Source: Pseudomonadota bacterium
GTDB taxonomy: Bacteria; Desulfobacterota; Desulfobulbia; Desulfobulbales; Desulfobulbaceae
Assembly: GCA_009778235.1 (NCBI GenBank)
Contig: WRKE01000246.1
Coordinates: 1-8,809, forward strand
Direction of reading: 5' to 3'
Length of the DNA stretch: 8,809 bases
Shown here: in pieces, positions 1-6,745 of the stretch
Layout: each line of letters starts with the position of its first letter
How positions within the stretch are numbered: the stretch's first letter is position 1
Made by a program: the position numbers and the translations under genes
The notes under the pieces: generated by a model
What the model was told of the DNA's origin: nothing
Seen by the model: only the letters and a program-made list of their open reading frames with translations
The model's database searches: none

Positions 1-795
1 GGGCACATCCGTTCCCTTCTGCTGGAAACCGAGCTGCAGATGGAGGCCAAACGCGGCCCCCGGGGCACCATGCGGCTGGTCACCCAGGCCATCGCCGGCC
101 TCTGGCTGATCGTCGCCCTGGCCTTCCATCTGGCCACGGTCGGCTTGATCGGCCTGTCGGTGCTCGTCTTGCTCACCGCCTGCAACGGCATCACCGAGGA
201 GCGGCGGATCGGGCGGGCCTTCACCGAGGCGCTACCCTTCACCGCGCTGTTGGTGGTGTTTTTTGTGATTGTCTCGGTCATCCACGAGCAACACTTGTTC
301 GCGCCGGTGGTCCACTATGTGCTCAGCCTCAAGGGGCAAGCGCAACTGGCGGCCTATTACCTCGCCAATGGAGTGCTTTCCGCCATCTCCGACAACGTGT
401 TCGTGGCCACGGTCTATATTTCCGAGACCAAGATCCATATGGCCGACCTGCTGGCCGCCATTCCCAATATCAACATGACCGGCCAGGAGCTGATCAACAA
501 GCTCACCGACCCGCATACGGCCCGGGCCGAGGTGCTGACCACCCTGCCGCAGGCCTCGGCAATCCAGGTCAAGGCGGTGATGGACCAATTCGACAAGCTG
601 GCCGTGTCCATCAATACTGGCACCAATATCCCCAGCGTCGCCACCCCCAACGGCCAGGCCGCCTTTCTCTTCCTGCTGACCTCGGCCCTGGCCCCGGTGA
701 TCCGCTTGTCCTACAGCCGCATGGTTTGGCTGGCCCTGCCCTATACCATCGCCATGACCGCGACCGGCTTGGTGGCAACCTGCCTGTTCTTGTAA
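1..795 (+). CDS. nhaB: Na+/H+ antiporter NhaB, C-terminal part (5' end outside window)
   Basis: Inner-membrane antiporter that expels Na+ in exchange for H+, used for sodium and pH balance. The frame is open from base 1 (G-H-I-R-S-L-L-L-E...), so the ATG at 40 is an internal Met and the gene begins upstream. About 264 codons remain, roughly half of a family protein of about 500 residues. Counting from that Met, family-typical stretches are EALPFTALLVVFF (63-75), VIHEQHLF (80-87), LSAISDNVFVATVYI (113-127), and NTGTNIPSVATPNGQAAFLF (192-211), followed by SALAPVIRLSYSRMVWLALPYT. Several hydrophobic membrane segments are evident. One oddity: residues about 131-183, between VYISET and FDKLA, look about 35-40 residues longer than in the enterobacterial protein as I remember it. 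The gene ends at TAA and converges on mltB. The family call is very secure; the length comparison is from memory. Confidence 0.95.
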   Translation, partial: GHIRSLLLETELQMEAKRGPRGTMRLVTQAIAGLWLIVALAFHLATVGLIGLSVLVLLTACNGITEERRIGRAFTEALPFTALLVVFFVIVSVIHEQHLFAPVVHYVLSLKGQAQLAAYYLANGVLSAISDNVFVATVYISETKIHMADLLAAIPNINMTGQELINKLTDPHTARAEVLTTLPQASAIQVKAVMDQFDKLAVSINTGTNIPSVATPNGQAAFLFLLTSALAPVIRLSYSRMVWLALPYTIAMTATGLVATCLFL

Positions 796-814
796 ACCCG
801 GCCAGAGGGCAGCG

Positions 815-848
815 AACAAGGCGTGCCGGCAAGCGGTGCGCCTTGTTT
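815..848. terminator. Two-way hairpin terminator between nhaB and mltB
   Basis: Arms AACAAGGCG (815-823) and CGCCTTGTT (839-847) are perfect complements. The 15-base interior can add two wobble pairs and three GC pairs, leaving a five-base loop. On the plus strand the stem ends in a U-rich CCTTGTTTC. On the minus strand it likewise ends in CCTTGTTC. The site lies 20 bp after the nhaB stop and 28 bp beyond the mltB stop, the expected place for a shared terminator of convergent genes. The U-tracts are interrupted, so strength is uncertain. A second small stem, GGAAC/GTTCC at 852-866, follows. Confidence 0.65.
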
Positions 849-875
849 CATGGAACGCCTGGTTCCGCTTTAAGT

Positions 876-2039
876 CTACAGTCGGCGTTTGATCGCCTGG
901 GCCAGTTCGTGGACCGCCATGGCGTAATAGGTGGAGTTGTTGTAGCGGGTGATGGTGTAGAAGTTGGGATGGCCGATCAGATATTGATCGTGGTTGGCGT
1001 GGCGAAGCCGGACCAGGCGCAACGGCCCTTCGCTGCCGCACGGCCGCACCGGCCGCAGTCCGGCCTGCTGGAGCTCAGCCAGGGTGTATTGGGGGTTCAA
1101 CCCCGCTTCCAGGCTGACCGGACCGCTGGCCTGAAGAGGGGTGAGCACTGGATGGCCCGGCCGCCAGCCGTGCTGGATGAAATAGTTGGCCACGCTGCCA
1201 ATGGCGTCTTCCGCATTCCACAGATCCCGGTGGCCGTCGTGGTTGAAATCCACTGCCCAGCGCAGAAAGCTGCTGGGCATGAACTGTCCCAGCCCCATGG
1301 CGCCGGCGTAGGAGCCCTTCGGCGCGGCCGGGTCCAACCCTTCACCGCGCGCCATCACCAGAAAGCTTTCCAGTTCGCCGCGAAAATAATCGCCCCGCCT
1401 TGTATAATCAAATCCCAAAGTGGTCAGGGCGTCGAGCACCCGATCCTTGCCGACATAGCTGCCGAAGATGGTTTCGACCCCCAGGATGCCTAAGATGTAC
1501 TCTTCGGGCACGCCGTACTGCTGGGTGGCGCGCAGAAGAGCGGCCCGATGGCGAAGGGCGAATTCGACCCCGGCACTGATGTGGCGCTCATCTAAGAATT
1601 TGGCCCGATAGCGGGTCCAACCGCCTGGTGGCGGCGTGCCTTTCAGCTCCTGGTCCGACTTGGCGAGGTAATTGAGGGTCCAGTCCTTGCGCCGGGCCTG
1701 GGAAAAAAGTCCCAGCAGATACTGCTCGTCAAAGCCGTGTTTGCGGACCATCTGGTCGATGAACTGCCGCAGGCCGGCATAGCCGGCGAAATCACCGGTA
1801 AGCTGGGTGGCGCGGTAGGCGCCGACGCAGGCACGGTTGGCCAGAGGTTCCGTGGCCAGGCTGGTGGCCGGCGGGACCACCCGGGGCGATCGCTCAGCGC
1901 AGCCGAAGCTGCCAAGGGTCAGCAGAATGACGCAGAAGGCGAGCAGCATCTGACGTGGCCGGGAGCAGTAAAATTCCGGCAGCGGCAAGCGGGCCAGGGC
2001 AGCGGGCGGCGGGCAAGGCTCGGGCAAAGAAATAGCCAT
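876..2039 (-). CDS. mltB: Lytic murein transglycosylase B (MltB/Slt35 family), probable lipoprotein
   Basis: Cleaves the MurNAc-GlcNAc bond of peptidoglycan with formation of 1,6-anhydro-MurNAc, acting in the periplasm. Numbering is from the ATG at 2039 (387 aa). A basic stretch SRPR is followed by a hydrophobic run (MLLAFCVILLTLGSFGC) ending at Cys47, as in an exported lipoprotein. The lipobox is imperfect because -3 is Ser and -2 is Phe. The catalytic domain shows ILGVETIFG with the predicted catalytic Glu189, LGFDYTRR, AGAMGLGQFMPSS (about 245-257) and an EF-hand-like calcium loop DFNHDGHRDLW (264-274) as in E. coli Slt35. IGSVANYFIQHGW follows. The frame stays open upstream to 2252, which would overlap the helicase gene by 71 bp. 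I chose 2039 because it avoids that overlap and keeps the basic residues before the hydrophobic run. An ATG at 1949 would leave only 16 residues before the Cys. No start has a clear Shine-Dalgarno sequence. The gene lies downstream of the helicase on the same strand, so cotranscription is possible. Confidence 0.93.
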   Translation of the reverse strand: MAISLPEPCPPPAALARLPLPEFYCSRPRQMLLAFCVILLTLGSFGCAERSPRVVPPATSLATEPLANRACVGAYRATQLTGDFAGYAGLRQFIDQMVRKHGFDEQYLLGLFSQARRKDWTLNYLAKSDQELKGTPPPGGWTRYRAKFLDERHISAGVEFALRHRAALLRATQQYGVPEEYILGILGVETIFGSYVGKDRVLDALTTLGFDYTRRGDYFRGELESFLVMARGEGLDPAAPKGSYAGAMGLGQFMPSSFLRWAVDFNHDGHRDLWNAEDAIGSVANYFIQHGWRPGHPVLTPLQASGPVSLEAGLNPQYTLAELQQAGLRPVRPCGSEGPLRLVRLRHANHDQYLIGHPNFYTITRYNNSTYYAMAVHELAQAIKRRL

Positions 2040-2101
2040 GGCAAAACGGTGGGCAAAGGGTTGAAAAGGAAATCGTTGGCAGAGCCATGGCCCAGCAAAA
2101 T

Positions 2102-2118
2102 AAAGGAATTTTTCCTTT
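2102..2118. repeat. Short perfect inverted repeat upstream of mltB
   Basis: AAAGGAA (2102-2108) and TTCCTTT (2112-2118) are perfect complements around a three-T centre, in the 142-bp gap between the helicase stop and the chosen mltB start. It could be an operator or a weak hairpin in an mltB leader. It is too AU-rich to be a convincing terminator. It falls inside the 5' extension of the mltB frame, so it would be coding if the longer protein were real. Confidence 0.35.
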
Positions 2119-2181
2119 TGGGAAAGGGCAATGAATACCCCAAGCTGAGCCGCCAGCCGAAGCCCGACAGCGCCCGCGGCC

Positions 2182-3552
2182 TCACCAGGCAGCGAACACC
2201 GCCTTTCTGGCGGCGGCCGAACGGCGCAGGGCCGGGATCGCCTGGTCAACATAATCGATCACCCGGGCCTCCTTGCCCTCGGCGGGCCGCATGATGCGCC
2301 CCACCACCTGCAGCAGCCTCCCCTCGAACTTGATCGGGGTGGCCAGGATCAGGGTGGACAGGTTGGGACAGTCAAACCCCTCGCCGATCAACTGTACGGT
2401 GGCAATCAGTACAATTATTCGTCCTGACTGAACATCTTCGACAATTTCCATCCGCTCCTCCGGAGGTGACTGGCCGGTAAGGACAGGGGCGGACACCCCC
2501 TGTCCGGCCAACAACTCGGCCAGAATCCGGCAATGGGCCACCCGGTCCGATACCACCAGGATGGTGCCTTGGTGCTCCTGGTGCAGCAAGGATGCGATGT
2601 CATCCACAATCAGGCGGTTGCGCGGCAGATTTTCGGCCAGGGCCTTGATCAGCTTGGCGTATTCCCCCCGGTAGCCGTAGCTGAAACCGGTCGGCCGCTG
2701 GTGCAGAACCGGCCGGACCACCGCGCCGCTGGCTGCCAGCATGCGGTTGTCAACCCCATGGACCCGGTCACCCATGTAGATATGAATCAGCCGGGTCATG
2801 CCGTCCTCCCGGCGGAAGGCGGTGGCGGACAGGCCCAGCATGAAGGTGCAGGCAAAGGCTGAAACCACGTCGGTGAACAGCGTGGCCGGTACCCGGTGGC
2901 ATTCGTCGACCACCAGTTGGCCGAAGTGGTCCGACAGGGTGTTCAGGCGCTTTTTGGCGGTGTTGACAATGGCCACGGTCACCGGCCGGATCTCGAAGAT
3001 GCCGTCGCCGGCCAGACCGGCCTCCATGCCTAAAAACTGGGCGATCCGCTGCTGCCACTGGCGCATCAGCTCCTTGGAGTGGACCACGATCAGGGTCGGT
3101 TGCTGCCGCCGGGCAATCACCGCCAGGGCCATGATGGTCTTGCCCGAACCAGTGCCGGCCTCGAGCACCCCGAAGGAATGCGCCAGCACCGCAGCCACCG
3201 CTTCTTCCTGATAGGGACGCAGCAGGCCATGAAAGGAAAGCTCGATTTCAGGGAGTCGTTGCCGCCTATCATCGATCACCGGCGTCAATCCGGTGATCCG
3301 CCGGCAGAGGCGTACAGCCTGGTTGCCGAAGCCGCGCGGAAAGAAGAGCTGGCCGCTCTCTTCACGAAAAAAGAAAAGCCGCGGCATAAGCTTCTTGCCG
3401 ATCCAGCGGCCGAACTGCCTGGCGGCCTGGTATTTGGGATTGTCGATGGTCAGCTCGGCCCGGATGGCCGCCCGCAGCTCTGGTGGGGCATGGCTGAGGC
3501 AGCATTCCCGGTCAATGGCCAGATGTGGTGGTTGCCCGTTTTTTTCAGTCAT
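2182..3552 (-). CDS. SF2 DEAD/DEAH-box helicase, SSL2/XPB-like (COG1061 type)
   Basis: ATP-dependent nucleic-acid helicase or translocase of superfamily 2; its specific job cannot be read from sequence. Numbering from the ATG at 3552 (456 aa): an N-terminal region of about 110 residues with NPKYQAARQFGRWIGKK and FFPRGF; LRPYQEEAV (111-119), the usual entry to the first RecA lobe; Walker A EAGTGSGKT (131-139); motif Ia VVHSKELMRQW; motif II VVDECH (214-219); motif III LSATAF (241-246); motif V IGEGFDCP (389-396); motif VI QVVGRIMRP (415-423). All motor motifs appear intact, and no nuclease or primase domain is attached. The layout resembles the helicase part of TOTE-type proteins as I recall them. 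A TTG ten codons upstream (3582) is an alternative start; neither start has a good ribosome site. mltB follows 142 bp downstream. The opposite-strand neighbour is divergent. Confidence 0.9.
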   Translation of the reverse strand: MTEKNGQPPHLAIDRECCLSHAPPELRAAIRAELTIDNPKYQAARQFGRWIGKKLMPRLFFFREESGQLFFPRGFGNQAVRLCRRITGLTPVIDDRRQRLPEIELSFHGLLRPYQEEAVAAVLAHSFGVLEAGTGSGKTIMALAVIARRQQPTLIVVHSKELMRQWQQRIAQFLGMEAGLAGDGIFEIRPVTVAIVNTAKKRLNTLSDHFGQLVVDECHRVPATLFTDVVSAFACTFMLGLSATAFRREDGMTRLIHIYMGDRVHGVDNRMLAASGAVVRPVLHQRPTGFSYGYRGEYAKLIKALAENLPRNRLIVDDIASLLHQEHQGTILVVSDRVAHCRILAELLAGQGVSAPVLTGQSPPEERMEIVEDVQSGRIIVLIATVQLIGEGFDCPNLSTLILATPIKFEGRLLQVVGRIMRPAEGKEARVIDYVDQAIPALRRSAAARKAVFAAW

Positions 3553-3605
3553 GACCGCAAGTTGACCGCTGGGGATCGCCAATCGGCTTTTTTGTGCCCG
3601 TCAGC

Positions 3606-3634
3606 TTGACAGGGGAGCGAAAATCGAGCATTTT
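3606..3634 (+). promoter_or_regulatory. Weak candidate promoter for the exported-protein/HIT pair
   Basis: TTGACA (3606-3611) is a perfect sigma-70 -35 hexamer in the gap between the divergent helicase and exported-protein genes. Seventeen bases later comes CATTTT (3629-3634), which matches only three of six -10 positions. The location is right for transcription toward 3764, but the -10 is poor, so this is tentative. Confidence 0.25.
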
Positions 3635-3763
3635 TGTCTGTTTTCTCTTGTGCTGGTTTTTTGTCTGTGGCCTTAGGCCCGAGTCTTAGCCGCCGGCATG
3701 AACATCATCAACCCAGCAGGCGCAAGCCGTAGACTTGCCGCCTTTCCCATTTGTTTGGTCGAC

Positions 3764-4384
3764 ATGTTGAACATCAATTCCTTGCGTATTCCCTGGCTGC
3801 TGTGCGTCCTGCTTCTGCATCCCTGGACGGCCGCCAGCGCCGATGGCCAGAGAAACATCGTCCTGACCCTGCCGGCGGAAACCGTGCTGGCCTCCCTGCA
3901 AAAGGTCCTGCCCGTGGATATCCCCGCCCAGAGCCGGCAGTTGCAGGGCGAGATCACCATCGAGTGGGTGGACCGATTGTCCATCCACAACAACGTTATT
4001 TCGGTGCGCGCTACGCTTTTTGGGAAAAACCTGGTGGTGACCACCAATCTAGCCGGCCAGGAACTCCAGCTCCGGCTCGGAGAAGTCCGCCTGCCAGTGA
4101 CCTGCGACTTGCGAACCCGGTTCGACCCGGTCAAACGCAAGCTGTTGGTCTCGCCTCAATTCAATGAAAGCGCCCAAAATCAGAGCAATGGACAGGATGC
4201 GCTGCCGTCTTTGCTCGGCGCCTTGGGCGGCCGCGAATACGCGGTCGATCTCGATGCCCTGGAGACGATCAACCTCAAGGTCGGCTCCCGGTCGATCCCC
4301 ATTGTCATGGAGCCGGTCAGCATTGCCGGAGTCGACAATGCCCTTGTCTTCCAGATGCTGCCGCGGGTCGAGCCTAAGCGGTAG
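3764..4384 (+). CDS. Exported protein of unknown function
   Basis: I do not recognise this protein. From the ATG at 3764 (206 aa) it begins with a typical Sec signal peptide: MLNINSLR, the hydrophobic run IPWLLCVLLL, then HPWTAASA ending in a signal-peptidase-I-like ASA before DG. There is no Cys at the cleavage point, so it is probably periplasmic or outer-membrane-associated rather than a lipoprotein. The mature part alternates hydrophobic and polar residues (ITIEWVDRLSIHN, ISVRATLFGKNLVVTTNLAG, LQLRLGEVRLPVTC), as in long beta strands. A Q/N/S-rich linker (NESAQNQSNGQ) and a second beta-like stretch follow. The pattern recalls lipid-binding beta-barrel folds such as the YceB/DUF1439 type, but that is a guess. 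The frame extends to an ATG at 3698, which would put 22 residues before the signal peptide. Neither start has a clear ribosome site. HIT follows after 31 bp on the same strand, so the two are probably cotranscribed. Confidence 0.75.
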   Translation: MLNINSLRIPWLLCVLLLHPWTAASADGQRNIVLTLPAETVLASLQKVLPVDIPAQSRQLQGEITIEWVDRLSIHNNVISVRATLFGKNLVVTTNLAGQELQLRLGEVRLPVTCDLRTRFDPVKRKLLVSPQFNESAQNQSNGQDALPSLLGALGGREYAVDLDALETINLKVGSRSIPIVMEPVSIAGVDNALVFQMLPRVEPKR

Positions 4385-4404
4385 CAGACCGAAAACTCAT
4401 ATCC

Positions 4405-4410
4405 GAGAGG
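4405..4410 (+). promoter_or_regulatory. Ribosome binding site of the HIT gene
   Basis: GAGAGG lies five bases before the ATG at 4416. It is one of the clearest Shine-Dalgarno matches in the window. It fixes the HIT start, because the reading frame itself stays open far upstream inside the preceding gene. Confidence 0.7.
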
Positions 4411-4415
4411 TTCTT

Positions 4416-4757
4416 ATGTCCGATAACTGCTTGTTCTGCAAGATTATCCAGGGAGAAATCCCGGCCAGCAAACTCTACGAGGATGACGATGTTCTGGCCT
4501 TCCGCGACATCGCCCCCCAGGCCCCGGTCCATATTCTGGTAATCCCGAAAAAACACCTCAGCGGGCCGGTGGCCGTCACCGAGGAGGACGAACGGGTGGT
4601 GGGCAAGCTGATGCGGGTGGGCAATGAAATCGCCCACCAGGAAGGAATACCGCACTATCGGCTGGTGTTCAACAACGGCGCCCAGGCGGGCCAGACCGTT
4701 TTTCACCTGCACATGCATATCCTGGGTGGCCGCCACCTGGCCTGGCCTCCAGGCTGA
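4416..4757 (+). CDS. HIT-family nucleotide hydrolase (HinT-like)
   Basis: Histidine-triad proteins of this branch hydrolyse AMP-linked phosphoramidates such as AMP-lysine in the cytoplasm. The protein is 113 aa, the usual length for bacterial HinT. It starts MSDNCLFCKIIQGEIPASK, with the CxxC-type opening CLFC, then YEDDDVLAFRDIAPQAPVHILVIPKKH, the standard HIT core. The catalytic histidine triad HLHMHILGGR is near residues 98-107. The tail LAWPPG matches the conserved C-terminal tryptophan region of HinT. The GAGAGG ribosome site at 4405 supports the start. It sits 31 bp after the unknown exported protein and 32 bp from the convergent DHH gene, with no clear terminator in that short gap. The cytoplasmic enzyme and the exported neighbour have no obvious joint role. 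Confidence 0.95.
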   Translation: MSDNCLFCKIIQGEIPASKLYEDDDVLAFRDIAPQAPVHILVIPKKHLSGPVAVTEEDERVVGKLMRVGNEIAHQEGIPHYRLVFNNGAQAGQTVFHLHMHILGGRHLAWPPG

Positions 4758-4789
4758 TCGCCGGGGCTTTGTGTATTTTCCCGTTCCGG

Positions 4790-6088
4790 TCAGGTCGGCA
4801 GCATGCCGTACAGATAGTTGATGACGTCGGTGCGGGTGACGATGCCGATCACCTTGGTCCCCTGCACCACCGGCAGGTGGCCGATGTTCTTCTGCACCAT
4901 CAATTCCGCCGCCTCGCTGGCCAGGGCCTCGGGAGCGATGGTGGTGACCTGGCGGTTCATGAAGGCCTTGACCGGGCTGTTCCACTGCTTTCTCAGCCGC
5001 AGCTTCTTCAGGTCCCACAGCACGATGATGCCGCGCAGACATTCGTCCTCCTCGACCACCACCCCACGAATCCTTTCCCCCTCCATGATGTGCCGGATCT
5101 GATGCATGGTGGTCTCGGGCGACACCGTGGTCACCGGAAAGGACATCATGTCGGCCACCAGGGCGCCGCCGCGCTGTATTTCATGCAGGGCGGCGATGAT
5201 CTTCTGCCGAACCTCGGCGGGAGTCATCTTGGTGTCGGTGATGGTCGCTGACCCTGCTCCCGGATGGCCGCCGCCGCCGAATCGTTGCAGCAGGTTGTTG
5301 ACGTTGATCTCCGGCGTCGAGCTGCGGCCGATGATGAAATAGCCGCCCCCCTCGTTGACAAAGAGCACGAACACCGCGTCGGCATTGACAATCTTGCCGT
5401 ACATCTGCACCACCATGGACAGCTCGACATGCTTGTCGATGTTGACCACCCCGATCCCCACCTTCTTCCCCTTGATGTCATGCTGCTCGGCGTCGCGCAT
5501 CAGGCGAAACAGCACCTTCTTTTGCATCTCGCCGTAGGCCATGTTGAGGAAATCGACAGCAATGGTCAGATCTGCGCCCTGTTCCAGGAGAAAAGCGGCG
5601 GTGCGGGCGTCTTCCGGGGTGGTGGAACTGAAGGTCAGTTGGCCGGTATCCTCGTACAGGCCGATCAGGTACAGGGTGGCCTGCAGCGGGGTGAGTTGCA
5701 GGCCCCGCTCCCTGATTGCACGGACCAGCAGGGTGATGGTGGCGCCCATCTTCTCGACGCACTGCCAGGTGGGCTGGATGTCGCCCAGGCCCATGTGGTG
5801 ATCCCAGAGCACCACCTCGACGTCGTCCCGCCCCCGGAGACTGTCGAACCGGTCGAGCCGACGCCATTGGTTGGTGTCGACCACGATCATGCTGGTGACC
5901 TCTTCCGGGTTGACCTCGTTAGCCAGGATGATATCGATGGAGGTCTTGTGCAGGGAGAGAAAGCGGTGGACATTGGGATTGACGTTTTTTGGACATACGG
6001 CGACGCTGCCCGGATAGAGCATGGTGGCCGCGACTATGGAGGCCAGCCCGTCAAAATCGGTGTTGCGGTGGGTAGTGGCAATCTGCAT
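4790..6088 (-). CDS. DHH-DHHA1 phosphoesterase with two C-terminal CBS domains
   Basis: Cytoplasmic metal-dependent phosphoesterase of the DHH superfamily (relatives cut nanoRNA, pAp, cyclic dinucleotides or single-stranded DNA) joined to a CBS pair, which usually binds adenine nucleotides. In the 432 residues: motif I THRNTDFDG with His7, Asp11 and Asp13; VVDTNQW with Asp71; the signature WDHHMG with D96-H97-H98; GLYEDTGQLTFSSTTPED with Asp147; and the DHHA1 glycine-rich GGGGHPGAGS (271-280). All expected metal ligands are present. CBS1 spans about 310-365 (VADMMSFPVTTVSPETTMHQI) and CBS2 about 372-430 (VKAFMNRQVTTIAP to VTRTDVINYL). The same domain order forms the N-terminal half of long tRNA nucleotidyltransferases in deltaproteobacteria and Aquifex. 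Here the protein stops just after CBS2, with no polymerase domain. The 32-bp gap to HIT leaves no room for a broken remnant. The ATG at 6088 lacks a clear Shine-Dalgarno sequence. Substrate is unknown. Confidence 0.9.
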   Translation of the reverse strand: MQIATTHRNTDFDGLASIVAATMLYPGSVAVCPKNVNPNVHRFLSLHKTSIDIILANEVNPEEVTSMIVVDTNQWRRLDRFDSLRGRDDVEVVLWDHHMGLGDIQPTWQCVEKMGATITLLVRAIRERGLQLTPLQATLYLIGLYEDTGQLTFSSTTPEDARTAAFLLEQGADLTIAVDFLNMAYGEMQKKVLFRLMRDAEQHDIKGKKVGIGVVNIDKHVELSMVVQMYGKIVNADAVFVLFVNEGGGYFIIGRSSTPEINVNNLLQRFGGGGHPGAGSATITDTKMTPAEVRQKIIAALHEIQRGGALVADMMSFPVTTVSPETTMHQIRHIMEGERIRGVVVEEDECLRGIIVLWDLKKLRLRKQWNSPVKAFMNRQVTTIAPEALASEAAELMVQKNIGHLPVVQGTKVIGIVTRTDVINYLYGMLPT

Positions 6089-6171
6089 GGATTATCAGAG
6101 ACTCAAAAAAAATGTTCAACGGCGGCCGCATCCGCGACCTTCGCCTGCCAAGACCATGGTCGTTCCCGTGC

Positions 6172-6199
6172 AATATACCGGATATGCTTTTTCAATAAA
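6172..6199 (-). promoter_or_regulatory. Candidate promoter of the DHH-CBS gene
   Basis: Reading the minus strand, TATATT (6177-6172) matches five of six -10 positions and lies about 85 bp before the ATG. Sixteen bases upstream is TTTATT (6199-6194), a poor -35. A six-bp inverted repeat, TGCTTT/AAAGCA (6185-6202), covers the spacer and -35 and could be an operator. This is tentative. Confidence 0.3.
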
Positions 6200-6519
6200 G
6201 CACAATACGAAGGGAATCATAAAACATTTAAAAACAGCGGGTTCGCCTGGGAATGATTCCTGTTGCGGATCACGGCGACCGGTTCACGTCACTTTGGATG
6301 AGAGGGCCACGGAATCAGGTATATTGCGCCAAGGTATTGGGAGCAGGATGGTATTACTTCTTAAAAGAGGAATGTATGAAGGCAAGATAGGTGTTGTTAA
6401 TCCTTATGATATAAGGAACGGATAACAATTTGAAAATATAGTTTTTTATCCTGATTTCGAATAAAGACGAGAGGTTTCTGGGTCTGTCAATAGTTTCGTG
6501 CTAAAGGCCTTCACCTTAG

Positions 6520-6534
6520 CTCATCTCAGATGAG
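6520..6534. repeat. 15-bp interrupted palindrome
   Basis: CTCATCT (6520-6526), a central C, and AGATGAG (6528-6534) form a perfect seven-bp inverted repeat with a one-base centre. With so short a centre it suits a dimeric DNA-binding protein better than an RNA hairpin. No gene nearby is an obvious target, so its role is open. Confidence 0.4.
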
Positions 6535-6723
6535 ATTTGACTTTATCTGGAAAGAATACAAAGAGTTGCAGGAGTATCCGCCCCCAGTTACGTATTCTCC
6601 CTGTAACGAGGTCTGCTGAGAGCGGGAAGGGAAGCGTGTGAGAATGCCTGAAAAGCCGTATCGAATCATCGTGTTCGCAAGTTATCAGCCTATTGCCTTA
6701 GCTGTCGGTGCTACTTGCTCTGC

Positions 6724-6745
6724 TTGCACTTATTTTGCACTTATT
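6724..6745. repeat. Perfect 11-bp tandem direct repeat
   Basis: TTGCACTTATT occurs twice back to back, at 6724-6734 and 6735-6745, only a few bases beyond the U-tract of the tRNA-Pro terminator. It could be replication slippage or a scar left at a tRNA-linked integration site. No matching copy is visible elsewhere in the window. Confidence 0.6.

Noticed and set aside
726..1493. 255-codon plus-strand frame opposite the mltB 3' end
   Set aside because: It starts within nhaB, crosses the terminator and runs antisense to conserved MltB motifs. No family resemblance is visible.
4374..5042. 222-codon minus-strand frame across the HIT gene and the end of the DHH gene
   Set aside because: It is antisense to HIT including its histidine triad, overlaps CBS2 in another frame, and has low-complexity Arg/Gly/His composition.
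5264..6256. 330-codon plus-strand frame opposite the DHH-CBS gene
   Set aside because: It is His/Gly/Val/Asp-rich with no domain, and lies antisense to a gene with a full set of catalytic motifs. It is a by-product of GC-rich codon use.
6021..6425. 134-codon plus-strand frame entering the AT-rich gap
   Set aside because: It begins antisense to the DHH start codon, has no usable ribosome site, and its composition shifts sharply between the two halves. No recognisable domain.
6419..6431. CGGATAACAATTT, identical to half of the E. coli lac operator region
   Set aside because: Only one half-site matches and there is no symmetric partner, lac gene or LacI-like regulator nearby. A chance match is the simplest reading.
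6481..6510. Possible insertion-sequence end (GGTCTGTCAATAGTTTCGTG)
   Set aside because: It resembles transposon-end style sequence, but no matching inverted end or transposase remnant is visible in the window, so no mobile element is called.
6640..6690. Possible group II intron domain V (AAAAGCCGTAT)
   Set aside because: Only the first bases resemble domain V. The required complementary strand and bulge are missing, and there is no reverse transcriptase.
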